Positions 35,686 through 44,700 of a stretch of DNA of 64,000 nucleotides are shown here, piece after piece. Below the pieces are notes generated by a model. It worked only from the letters and a program-made list of their open reading frames with translations, was not told where the DNA came from and did not search any database. Made by a program: the position numbers and the translations under genes. Location of the stretch: contig CAZMAV010000009.1 in the NCBI GenBank assembly GCA_964564415.1, positions 1 to 64,000 of the forward strand, read 5' to 3'. Every line of letters starts with the position of its first letter. Within the stretch, counting starts at the first letter, position 1. Source of the DNA: JALEFZ01 sp964564415 (lineage in GTDB: Bacteria; Bacteroidota; Bacteroidia; J057).

Positions 35686-36774
35686 TTATTTAACAGGTGG
35701 TTTGCGTGTGATGAGCTGTTGAAATTTTTCTTCTTTCTGGTAAGGCTCAAAGATGGGGTTCTCCAGCAGTTCGAAGATGTCGTCAAAGTAATTTTCCAGG
35801 GCTAGTTGGAGGTAGTGGTACATCTGCTCCCTGTCTTTTTGGCGGGCGAAGATTTCTGCTAGGGTAGCGTAAGCGATGCCATAGGTACCGTCTGTATGAA
35901 GGGCGGCCTGAGCATCTTTGATGGCTTCCTCAAACTTTCCTTCCTGGGCGAAGAGGCTGGCGCGATTGTTATAGGCCAGGGGATGGGGCTTTATATCCAG
36001 GGCGCTGCTGTAATCGTTGAGGGCGGCTTTGGGATCTTTGTGGTGGAGGAGTACCCCCCGGTCGATGTAATAGCCGGGATTGCGGGGAGAGATTTTTATG
36101 AGTTGGTTGTATTCTTCAATGGCCTCTTCGATTTGCCCCAATTCCTGAAAACACTGAGCTCTCCACACGTAGAGTTCTTCGAGGCGGGGAAGAATGTCCA
36201 TGGCCCTTCCAAAATCAGCGGCTGCGGCAGCGTAATCTGCCTGAGGTTTTTTGAAGTTGCTCACCCCTCTCAGCATAAAGGTTTCCGCATCCTTTTCCTT
36301 GTCCAGGATGCGGGAAAATAAGGCGATTGCTGCGTCGTATTTACCTTCTTTGGAGAGGGTTTCGCCTAGGCTTTTCATGGCACTAAACTCTTCAGGATCG
36401 ATTTCTAGGGCCTTCCTGAAGTCGGCCTTGGCTTCTTCTTTGAAATCCTCAAAAGTAGCCCGGAGATAAGTCTTTCCCCGCAGGTTGTAGAGAAGGGCAC
36501 TTAGCGGTTGGGTTTCGATGGCCGCTTCAAAGTCGTCGAGGGCCTGGTGAAAAGTCGCCGGATCGCTGTAGGCCATGTGATCGTCTGCAGCAATTAAGGA
36601 AGAGGCCCGAAACATGTAGATTTCCGAAATCTGAGTGGAAGTGAGGTTCATGCCTTCATCTTCCTCTTCGATCAGGTGAACCGCCCGGCTCAGTTCGCTG
36701 TAAGCCTCCTCATAATCCCTGGATTCAAACAAGGCCAGCCCATCTTCTATGTGTTTCAGCAGTTTTTCTCGCAT
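35686..36774 (-). CDS. TPR repeat protein
   Basis: 362 residues made almost entirely of tetratricopeptide repeats, about nine units from residue 3 to 320 (for example DGLALFESRDYEEAYSELSRAV, ADFRKALEIDPEEFSAMKSLGETLSKEGKYDAAIALFSRIL, EEAIEEYNQLIKISPRNPGYYIDRGVLLHHKDPKAALNDYSSALDI). There is no signal peptide, so it is probably a cytoplasmic scaffold. The family is too general for a functional call. It is a single-gene unit: the repeat copy lies downstream and about 300 bp of non-coding DNA upstream. Confidence 0.85.
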   Translation of the reverse strand: MREKLLKHIEDGLALFESRDYEEAYSELSRAVHLIEEEDEGMNLTSTQISEIYMFRASSLIAADDHMAYSDPATFHQALDDFEAAIETQPLSALLYNLRGKTYLRATFEDFKEEAKADFRKALEIDPEEFSAMKSLGETLSKEGKYDAAIALFSRILDKEKDAETFMLRGVSNFKKPQADYAAAAADFGRAMDILPRLEELYVWRAQCFQELGQIEEAIEEYNQLIKISPRNPGYYIDRGVLLHHKDPKAALNDYSSALDIKPHPLAYNNRASLFAQEGKFEEAIKDAQAALHTDGTYGIAYATLAEIFARQKDREQMYHYLQLALENYFDDIFELLENPIFEPYQKEEKFQQLITRKPPVK

Positions 36775-37070
36775 TTGTTTTACCTACCGTCAATCTGACC
36801 CCAATGTTACTGAATTTAAAAGGTGGAAAAAAGAATGAAAAGGATTAAATATTTCCACAATGCAAAGGCCTTTTTCTTCCCTGATCTCAAATGACATCAT
36901 GGAGTTTTTATCAAAGGGAATAGGTAAAAATAGGCCTATCATTCCTGTTTGATCCCAATATAGGCCTGAAGATGAAAGCTTAAGAAAAGTGGCGGAAGCC
37001 TTGGAATATTTCGATAAATCAAACAGATTGAAGCTCCATGAGTTGGTTAAACATATTTTAGGAAAATTGT

Positions 37071-37976
37071 ATGCAAGACAGACTAAAACAGTTGTACCGA
37101 TGGCTCTTCGCCGAAGAAAGAAGGGAAATGGTCGAGAAATTTTTCCTTTTCCTGGCGATTGGTGGCTTCTTTATCCATCTCTTGATAATTATTCTGGTAG
37201 ATTTTAACCTCGTTGACGTCCGTTCAAGAGAGGATTCCCTGCTCAATAATGTCATTTCAGCCATCTATACCCCCTTCAGTTTTATCCTGATCTACGAGGT
37301 ACTCTTGCTGGTCTATTACTTGCCTAATTCATTTTCTACTTCTATTGCCAAACAGTACGAAATCATTTCCCTGATTATTCTGAGGCGGATTTTTAAGGAC
37401 ATTGCCAAATTGGATGTAGAGTCTCGCGATTGGTCGGATATTTACCATGTCAACCTCCTGGTGGACATGGTTGGGGTCCTGTTTTTGATCCTTTTGATCT
37501 ATTTATTTTATCGCCTGATTCTAAAACGGCCTGAAACAACCGCTCCAAAGGGGGTGAAAAATTTTATTTTGATCAAAAAGGGCATCGCGGTCCTGCTTGT
37601 TCCCATCCTGATCGTGCTCTCTATCTACAGTTTCATGTCTTGGGTCTTGGAGATTAGAGACTTCAACCTAAGGCTGATTTCCCAGGTTACCGACATCAAT
37701 GAGGTTTTCTACCACGAGTTTTTTACCCTTCTGGTTTTGGTTGACGTTACCCTCTTGTTGATCTCCCTCTTTTTTACGACCCATTATAGCCTTCTGATCA
37801 GAAATGCAGGCTTTGTAGTTTCGACCATTCTGATTCGCCTGAGTTTTACCTTTGACGGATGGCAAAATACCCTCCTGATTGTGGTAGGAGTTATTTTTGG
37901 AGTGGTCATTCAGGGCTTGTACAACATGATCGCCCTTCAAGAAAAAGAATCGACCATGCCTACTGCCCAAATATGA
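37071..37976 (+). CDS. Polytopic membrane protein of unknown function
   Basis: 301 residues with about six or seven predicted helices: about 24-45, 60-85, 128-150, 168-190, 213-236, 240-258 and 262-285. The loop between helices two and three is charged and contains KQYEIISLIILRRIFKDIAKLDVESRDW. No known domain or signature is evident. The start ATG 37071 is followed by a basic amphipathic segment (MQDRLKQLYRWLFAEERREMVEKF), usual for an inner-membrane protein without signal peptide. The gene is convergent with the decayed membrane-protein gene at 37986. Confidence 0.75.
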   Translation: MQDRLKQLYRWLFAEERREMVEKFFLFLAIGGFFIHLLIIILVDFNLVDVRSREDSLLNNVISAIYTPFSFILIYEVLLLVYYLPNSFSTSIAKQYEIISLIILRRIFKDIAKLDVESRDWSDIYHVNLLVDMVGVLFLILLIYLFYRLILKRPETTAPKGVKNFILIKKGIAVLLVPILIVLSIYSFMSWVLEIRDFNLRLISQVTDINEVFYHEFFTLLVLVDVTLLLISLFFTTHYSLLIRNAGFVVSTILIRLSFTFDGWQNTLLIVVGVIFGVVIQGLYNMIALQEKESTMPTAQI

Positions 37977-37985
37977 AGGTAAGGT

Positions 37986-38729
37986 TTAACCCAGTTCAAT
38001 TCCTCCCTTCTTGCTGATCCGAAGAAGAAGTAGAGCGGTCTAAGCAAACCAGATCCCCTAGCCAAGGGCAGAAAAAGCGGATAGGTAAACACCAATCTTC
38101 GGAATATAAAGCCCCAGGGCCATGACATTGGTGATAATGCCCAGCCAAGCCAGGGCAGGCCCATAGTGAGGAATTCTGAACATGAGAAAGGAAAGGATGA
38201 TCAGGGAAAGACTTCCCAAAATGTAGTGGATGTGATATGGTGTACCTTTGTAGGGTCCCATCATGGCTTCTCCTGCAGCGAGCTAAAGGCTTTGATCTTC
38301 AGCGGCCGCAGACTCAAACTGCTGGCTGATATAGAGAAAGTTGATGGAGGTGAGGTATTGGAATTAAAAAAGAAGCCGAACCAAAGAGGTCCATGATGAG
38401 GGCAATAAGGGACCAGGATTTATCTACCTTCCACAGTGAAAGGCAAAGCGCCGGAAATAAGATAAGCCCCAGGACATTATTGACCAGATAGAGGAGGTCC
38501 GTGGAGAGCAGGCCCATCAGGATATCCTCCTGAAAAAGTGCCATGAAACCGGCAGCATCTTCGGGGGGAAGGAGAAAGGAAGAATACAACAATCTGCACA
38601 GGAATGATAGAGACCGAAAATATCGCGCAAAAAGCTCCTAATACGATAGACCAAGGCCCAACCGTCTTTTTTTTCTTCGATCAGTCCCTGAGGTCCCAAA
38701 TTGGGTGTGGAGGTTTGGTAGCAAGCCAT
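37986..38729 (-). pseudogene. Broken DUF4386-like membrane protein gene
   Basis: Four frame fragments in a row together make one ~245-residue membrane protein: GWALVYRI, then LGAFCAIFSVSIIPVQIVVF, then PPEDAAGFMALFQEDILMGLL with DLLYLVNNVLGLILF, then LAAGEAMMGPYKGTPYHIHY with LGIITNVMALGLYIPKIG. Joining them needs three +1 shifts, one of them at a C6 run near 38569-38574. Three in-frame TAG codons also occur (before LAAGEAM, and before and after GIWFA). Order and motifs fit the DUF4386-like family, which is usually of this length. Decay explains it best; raw sequencing error could explain the indels but hardly the three TAG. Confidence 0.75.
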
Positions 38730-38836
38730 TTGAGTTGATGTCTCAAATTAGCTCAAGACCAAAGCCTCGGAAATGACGGCCTTCCCACATTAAAGCTGAG
38801 AAAGATCAACAGGGGAGTAAAATTTTGTCGCAGCTA

Positions 38837-39241
38837 TCAACTTTCAAAGATTATTCTGATGAATAGAATGACCAGAATGGCACTGAGGGGAGCAAAAATA
38901 ATGGCCTCTAAAGAGTTGAGAGACAAAAGGTTGCCCAGGGTGCTGAGGGCAAAGAGTATGGTGGAGGCGAAGAGGGAAATGGTAATGAGTTTTCGGGCAA
39001 AAATCTTTTTTACCCAGCCCGCCCTCATGGCGACCACAAAGATGATGAAGGAGGTGAAAAGTATGGAGGTGGACTCAAAGACAATCACCTGTTGTTGGCT
39101 TTGCAACTGCCCTCCCCAGACCATGTCGAAGGGAATGATGCCCGTAAGCACGACGAGGTGAAAAAGGACCATGGAGGAAAGGATAAAGGCAGCTGCGACC
39201 AGGGCAGTAGAGAAAGGAATGCTAAGCAGGAGCTTTTTCAT
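38837..39241 (-). CDS. Small membrane protein with four predicted helices
   Basis: 134 residues, hydrophobic throughout: helices at about 10-33, 55-72, 84-105 and 110-131, with a basic patch (RAGWVKKIFARKL) between the second and third. No motif or family was recognised. It is next to the broken membrane gene at 37986 on the same strand, 107 bases apart, and both may once have formed a transcript. Confidence rests on length, composition and lack of a better frame. Confidence 0.65.
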   Translation of the reverse strand: MKKLLLSIPFSTALVAAAFILSSMVLFHLVVLTGIIPFDMVWGGQLQSQQQVIVFESTSILFTSFIIFVVAMRAGWVKKIFARKLITISLFASTILFALSTLGNLLSLNSLEAIIFAPLSAILVILFIRIIFES

Positions 39242-39427
39242 GGGGAAATACCTTTGATCTGTGTCAGGAAAGTCGGGGCAGCTATTGTGTCATGATTCTT
39301 GTGAGGATGCCTGCCACACCGCAAACCTTTCTGGTAGGTTGGAAGCAAAAATAGCCATTTTATCTTTAAGGAATAGCCAAAGGCATGTTACGAAAGTCAG
39401 AGATCAAGGATGTAGGCAAAATAAGGG

Positions 39428-39525
39428 TTGTCACGAATGAATGGCTAAAGCGCTGTTGGGCTTATGACAAATGCCTTTTTTTCAACTTCAAGAGCGCTTT
39501 CTGTTTGTTTGCAAAAAATGATTCC
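39428..39525 (+). repeat. Dispersed hairpin repeat, family 1, copy B
   Basis: Shares TCACGAATGAATGGCTAAAG at the left and GCAAAAAATGATTC at the right with copies at 2741 and 40858. Arms AAAGCGCT (39448-39455) and AGCGCTTT (39492-39499) are exactly complementary although the loop differs from the other copies, so the stem seems to be conserved. Confidence 0.65.
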
Positions 39526-39704
39526 TAATCCTCCTGGAGAGAAGAAGGAATGATGATTTGCCTAGATTTGTGGAGCATCTTTTCGCTTGGCTCAATGAAA
39601 AGTATGGAAAAGAATGGGTAGAATGAAGCCAAGAGGAGCAACCATTTAACCCTAAAAGTCATCCCATCATTGAAAGAATTATTTTTTAACTTACAACCCG
39701 GGTA

Positions 39705-39880
39705 TTTAAGTAGGCGAGCATATTGAATGCGGTATTCTTTGGAGACAATTTTTTCTCAAGCCAAGGAATTGAAGGTAGGTTTAGGGGTTCTAAAGCGATC
39801 CCGACTCATCGGGCACTGACGTAGGATTCAGGGAAGAGTGGCCCAAGGAATTCCGAAATGAAATTGCGAGACTACTTAAA
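39705..39880 (+). repeat. Full copy of repeat family 2 (176 bp, 9-bp terminal inverted repeats)
   Basis: Begins TTTAAGTAG and ends CTACTTAAA, perfect 9-bp inverted ends. The interior matches the minus strand of 35465-35638 throughout and has the conserved hairpin CCCGACTCATCGGG. It is non-coding and ends 30 bp before the LytTR regulator start, so it holds or borders that gene's promoter. MITE-like in structure, though no matching transposase was found in the window. Confidence 0.85.
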
Positions 39881-39910
39881 AACAGCCATTTCCTTCAAGT
39901 ATTTTAAAGC

Positions 39911-40672
39911 ATGATTAAAGCCGTACTCGTCGAAGACGAAAAAAACAGCCAGGAACTCATCAGTGGACTCATCAATGATTATTGTGAAGGGGTCGAGGTG
40001 GGGGGTATTGCCGGTAATGTGGCTGAAGCCCTCAAACTCATAGAAGAGGAAGAGCCCGAGTTGCTCTTTCTCGATATTGAACTGCCCGATGGTGATGGCT
40101 TCCAGGTACTCGAAAAGTCTCCCTTCAGAGGAATGGATGTGATTTTTATCACGGCTTATGACCAGTATGCCACCCGGGCCTTTAAGTTTTCCGCCACCGA
40201 TTACCTGCTCAAGCCCGTGGATATAGATGAATTGCAGGAGGCCGTAAATCGCGTCCTCCAAAAGCGAAAGAATACTCCACAGGAAGAACAAGAGGCTCGC
40301 CTCGATGCCCTGATCCAAAACCTCAAGCATTTTCAAAAGCCCCTCAAGCGCATTGTACTCCCCACTTCCAATGGCTTTACTGTCGTGAATCCCGATGATA
40401 TCATCCGATGTGAATCCGACCGCAACTATACCTTTATTTTTCTTAAAGATGGACGGAAAATATTGGTTTCCAAGACGATTAAGGAATATGACGAGATGCT
40501 ATCGGACTATAATTTTTTTCGAATCCACCAATCTCACCTGATCAACCTTAGCTATTTGAAAAACTATACCCGCGGCCGCGGCGGCTACGTCGAACTGACT
40601 GACGGATCTGTGCTTGATGTCTCTGCTCGGAGGAAGTCGGAATTTTTGAAGAGAATGTCTGGGGATAGCTAA
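39911..40672 (+). CDS. LytTR-family response regulator
   Basis: 253 residues: REC domain 1-122 with Glu9/Asp9-10 acidic pair region (VLVEDEK), phospho-Asp55 (LFLDIELPDGDGF), Thr/Ala switch (FITAYDQYA) and Lys (LLKPVDIDEL), then a linker and a LytTR DNA-binding domain at about 148-250 (IVLPTSNGFTVVNPDDIIRCESDRNYTFIFLKDGRKILVSKTIKEYDEML, FFRIHQSHLINLSYLKNY). It should activate target genes on phosphorylation by a LytS/7TM-type kinase, which is not nearby, so it is an orphan here. The start is 30 bp from the end of a family 2 repeat, leaving almost no room for an independent promoter. Confidence 0.93.
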   Translation: MIKAVLVEDEKNSQELISGLINDYCEGVEVGGIAGNVAEALKLIEEEEPELLFLDIELPDGDGFQVLEKSPFRGMDVIFITAYDQYATRAFKFSATDYLLKPVDIDELQEAVNRVLQKRKNTPQEEQEARLDALIQNLKHFQKPLKRIVLPTSNGFTVVNPDDIIRCESDRNYTFIFLKDGRKILVSKTIKEYDEMLSDYNFFRIHQSHLINLSYLKNYTRGRGGYVELTDGSVLDVSARRKSEFLKRMSGDS

Positions 40673-40972
40673 AGTACATGCCTTCAGGAAAGTAGGTCGG
40701 AAGAAACTCCAGGAATTTTTTCTTCATAAAAACTTGAGCCTTGGTCCTTGTTTTAGCCCAAAGATTGAGATTTCCTCGGACTAGCTTAAGTTCGGAAAAA
40801 TTCAGCCCAATAATAAAAAAAAAGAAAATTCAGGTTCTTGAAAGACGACTCTTACATAACAGTGATTATCACGAATAAATAGCTATTGGGCTTATCATAA
40901 GTAACATATTTTCAAGCCCAACAGCGCCATGTATTGAATCGCAAAAAATGATTCGCGACAATCATCAACCTC
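40673..40972. other. Convergent intergenic region with one repeat
   Basis: 300 bp between the LytTR gene (+) and the hypothetical gene at 40973 (-). The right part is repeat family 1 copy C. The left part (40673-40857) shows no clear hairpin terminator or gene. Confidence 0.5.
40858..40955 (+). repeat. Dispersed hairpin repeat, family 1, copy C
   Basis: Shares GTGATTATCACGAAT at the left, GGCTTATCATAAGTAAC in the middle and ATCGCAAAAAATGATTC at the right with copy A. Arms TTGGGCTT (40886-40893) and AAGCCCAA (40914-40921) are perfectly complementary around a 20-nt loop; about eight bases of the outer left arm are missing compared with copy B. It lies 17 bp past the stop of the gene at 40973. 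Confidence 0.7.
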
Positions 40973-41620
40973 TCAGTTCCAATTGAGATGCTGAAGGTAT
41001 TGTAGCAACTGCTCGAAGCCGGGTCTTAGCAGTTCGCCACCCGCCTCTTTATTCATCTTCTCCCGGTAGATTTTTGCCAGGTTTTCAAAGTTTTTATCCT
41101 GTACCAAATGAGCGACGGCCAGCCCCCGGAGGTAGCGATGGCCCTGATTGGGGAGGTATTTGGAGGGATGATATGGGTCTGCATTGAGCAACTCGTGCAG
41201 TCCCTTCAGGCTGAAGTGGTCTTCCAGAAACTGCCTGGCTTTTTCCTCCCACATTTCTTTAAACTGATCAATTACCCGGTCCAAATCATCACTGTCCTTG
41301 GCTTCGAATCGCCAGTAGGGACGGTCCCATAGCTTTCCTTGGGAAAGAATGGCCGAGTGAGCATCTGCCTTCCATCCTGTAAGCGAACGGGTAAAACGGC
41401 CAACCAGGTCTTCAACTGCTTGGAGACGAAGGCCATAGTGAAACTCTATCATCATAAGATCCTCGTATCCCGATACAGAAAGGATGACGGATTGAAACCC
41501 TCTCTCTTCTTCTTTCCTGAACTGTTTCTTGCTCGGCAGGGGGCTAAAACCCTCGGCCTTCATGAGCTTTTGAAGGCTGTCAAACAAATAGGCTTGGGTA
41601 AAGCTGGGATCAAGGTTCAT
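40973..41620 (-). CDS. Hypothetical protein (DUF4304-like)
   Basis: 215 residues, no signal peptide or membrane segment. The first half alternates strands and helices: FTQAYLFDSLQKLMKAEGF, QSVILSVSGYEDLMMIEFHYGLRLQAVEDLV, which recalls DUF4304-type proteins of immunity and toxin loci, but similarity is slight. The second half is helical (DLDRVIDQFKEMWEEKARQFL, LRGLAVAHLVQDKNFENLAKIY). Start Met at 41620 (MNLDPSFTQ) looks natural. It is separated from the upstream T9SS cargo gene by the terminator at 41649-41682, so it needs its own promoter there. No function assigned. Confidence 0.65.
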   Translation of the reverse strand: MNLDPSFTQAYLFDSLQKLMKAEGFSPLPSKKQFRKEEERGFQSVILSVSGYEDLMMIEFHYGLRLQAVEDLVGRFTRSLTGWKADAHSAILSQGKLWDRPYWRFEAKDSDDLDRVIDQFKEMWEEKARQFLEDHFSLKGLHELLNADPYHPSKYLPNQGHRYLRGLAVAHLVQDKNFENLAKIYREKMNKEAGGELLRPGFEQLLQYLQHLNWN

Positions 41621-41648
41621 AAAGCCTGTTTTTCAGGAGAAGAAGCAC

Positions 41649-41682
41649 AAAAAAAGCATGCCCCCCAAATGGGAAGGCATGC
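41649..41682 (-). terminator. Terminator of the beta-propeller gene
   Basis: GCATGCC (41656-41662) pairs with GGCATGC (41676-41682); on the minus strand the stem is followed by TTTTTTT. It starts 22 bases after the stop at 41704. Confidence 0.85.
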
Positions 41683-41703
41683 CTATTTAAATCCTTGAGA
41701 ATC

Positions 41704-44700
41704 TTAGTCTCTGTTCATCCATTTTTTTGTTAAAAATCTGCCGTCAGCCAGCACGACGCTGATCAGGTAAATCCCATGGCTCAGCCTGCTTCGATCAAAG
41801 TTTACCTCTTTCCCTTGTAGGTCTCCGGAGAATATAGAAGATACCTTTTTACCTTCCAGGTCGTAAAGGTCGATGCTCAGACGGGATTTGGGAGCCTCAT
41901 TAAAGATTAACTTTTTTCCTATTACCTTGAAGTCCAAAGCTTTTTGAGACACAAATACCTCAATTGTGTTGGAATAGTCCTGAGCCCCGTCAATGTCTAC
42001 CTGACGTAGCCGGTAGGTATAGGTCTGGTTGCGAAGGGGGAGGGATTTGTCAAGGAAGTCGTAAAACTCCACCTGCGAACTGCTACCACGTCCCTCAACA
42101 AAACCTATTTCCTCAAATGAACGGCCATCCAAGGCTCTTTCTACAAAAAAGCCTTTGTTGTTGACCTCTGTGGCAGTAGACCAGTCTAGTTGAATTTCGC
42201 TTCCCAGATACTCGGCCTGGAAATCAAGGAATTCTACTGGCATAGGCGTATTAGCGGGGCCGGGATCGCCAAATCCGAAGCCAGAAAAGCCATCTGTGAA
42301 GGAAGCTGTAAGCGCATAATTGCTGCCAAAAGGAGAAGAGCTAGCAAGGGCTGAATCTACTTGATTATTAAAATTGGGGCCTGTAGGAGTCACATCGCTG
42401 ATCCTAATGCCTTCGGTCTTGAGAAACTTAATATCATTGATTGTCTTGCCTGTTGCGGCAGCCCAGTTGTCCACTTCGGCCTGTGTAACGTACACCGTCA
42501 GTTCATAACTGGCTGTATTGTCATTAAAGGTCGGGCTAAAATTGAGGGTCTTGGCCAAGAGGTGATAAGTCGTGGCGGCCTGCCAAAACTCTACGCTAGG
42601 AGCGCCAGCCGAAGCCACAGAACGATCGATTTCCACTGTAGTACAGCCAAAGTCATGAGGACCATTAGCGATGCTACATACAATGCGGTTGTCACTGTCG
42701 TAGAAGAAAACTGTGTCATTGGGACCTACATAGCGCTCAATGCTCTCGAGTTGATCTTCTACTGGATTCTCCAGGGCATCATAAAAGCGAATCGAGGGCT
42801 GTAGGGAAGAAATAAAGCTAAAGTTCGTGAATCCGCAGCCTGAGCCTGTACCAACTCCATCGTACCAGGAGTAGCGATTGCCAGTGGCTGTCAAATCAGA
42901 AACCAAAATTTCATCGATGCCTGTGCTGCTGGCATTGTCGTAGCACATTTCAACCAAAATACTGGAGCTTCCATCCCAAATAAAGGGCTGACTGAATTCG
43001 AAGTCATTCCATACCCCCAGAGCAGTACTCACATTGCCATTGAAAACAGTAGTTTGGATAGGTTCGAATTTAAGAGGAGATCCTGGATTCGTGGTCAGGC
43101 TTGTTTGTCCCATTTTTATGGTAAAATTTTGATAGGGTTGGGTGCTGGCCTTTGTATGAATGAATAAGGCCAAACCCTTGATGGGGCCTGCCGTTATCCC
43201 AGCTGCGATAAGGTCAGCAGCGTCATAGAGGTACTGGATTTTCCTATCCTCCATGTCTCCCCTGAAAGGACTTATGCTACCGGCAAAAAATCCTCCGGGT
43301 CCTATTTGATGGAAGTCATCGGCAGGGTCTGGCTTGAAGTGATTATCGAAAATCGTGATGCTCTTTTCTGAGGCACTCCCATTTACAGCATCTGTGAGGC
43401 CGGGATTACTGACATTCAGCTGTAGGACAATTTCTTCTACAGAATCAAGGGTAGCGTCCTCATACACCCTGAGGGTAAGCAATTGGCTACTAGGTCCTCC
43501 GGGAGTAAAGGTTAAAGTCCTTGGAAAGAGGGAGAAGTCCACAGAATCGGTGGCGCTGCTTCCTCCCCCAAGGGTGATTTCCACTTCTGCATCCGCCGAG
43601 GGAGCTTTGGTAATGCTAACCTCGATGCTGTAATCGACAAAACCCAGGCAATCATCAGGAGCAGTTCCTGTACCCCCTGCATTACTCTCTACAGCCTGAA
43701 AGTTAGCCCCAAGGAAATTTACTTCTGGTGTGGAGAAAAAAGCAGTCGTGTAAAGGCCCCTCCCATGACTGGCAGCGGCAATGATGTCATCTGAAGCCCT
43801 GGTTTGAAGCATATCCACCCTTACATTGGCAAGGTCAGTATTGCTGGGCTCCCAGTCGGTACCGCTGGGAGCACTCAGATCATCTGTAGACCAGACTCCT
43901 AATTCTGTGGCTATCAGAGCTTGATTGCTCTGGCCGGGGGCAAACATGATCCACCTTATGGGAATATTGGGCAGGTCCCCTTCCCGATCGTTCCAGCTAG
44001 CCCCTCCATTGGTGGTCTCCCAAACGCTGTTGACCCCATAATTAGAATAAGTAATCAGAATATGGCTCTCGTTGCCCTCCTCGACAGCGATACTGGACAC
44101 ATAGCCGCTTGCATTGGAAAGGGTGGAGGATTCTAATATTCTGCTGACAGAAGGGGTGGGGGTATTGGCGTTGGTGATAAGGTAAATGTCGCCGTCAAAG
44201 CTCGTGCCTACAGCGTCCAGCCCCAGGTAGACATTGCCGGGCACATTGGGAGAAACTGTAACCGCAGATACTTCATTGCCTCCGAAGGTTCCGAAATTAA
44301 AGGTATTGGCCGTAGGTGTACCCTCGATATTCGAGACCCTCAGAAACTGATCGGCGTCGAAAGAAGAATAGAGAATATTGTTGACATCATCATAATCGCT
44401 GGGATTGATAAATTTTCCGGAAGAACTACCAAAATTATATGCCGATTCTGTGGCAAATCCATTGGTACTTATTCGATAGCTGCTGAAGATATTGGAGGTG
44501 ATCTGGGTATTGGGGTTGGTCTGATCTATGTGGCAAAAACCTCCATCTCCCCCCGTGACTGAGACTGTTGTATTGATACCGGCAGCACTGAATTGCTGAG
44601 AGCCATTGTCCTGGGTTCCCCCGAGGAAGTAGTCCACAAAGTTGCCGGGATGGACGGCTACGGAGTAAAACTGTGTTGTATTATAATTGATGGACTTGGT

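Larger units (their letters stand above)
39242..39910. other. Repeat-rich intergenic region
   Basis: 669 bp holding a family 1 repeat (39428-39525) and a full family 2 repeat (39705-39880). Between them, 39550-39620 reads DLPRFVEHLFAWLNEKYGKE then stops, which may be a coding relic, but it is too short to assign. Confidence 0.5.

Noticed and set aside
36989..37207. 72-residue + strand ORF before the membrane protein gene
   Set aside because: Overlaps the polytopic membrane protein gene in another frame and lacks protein-like features.
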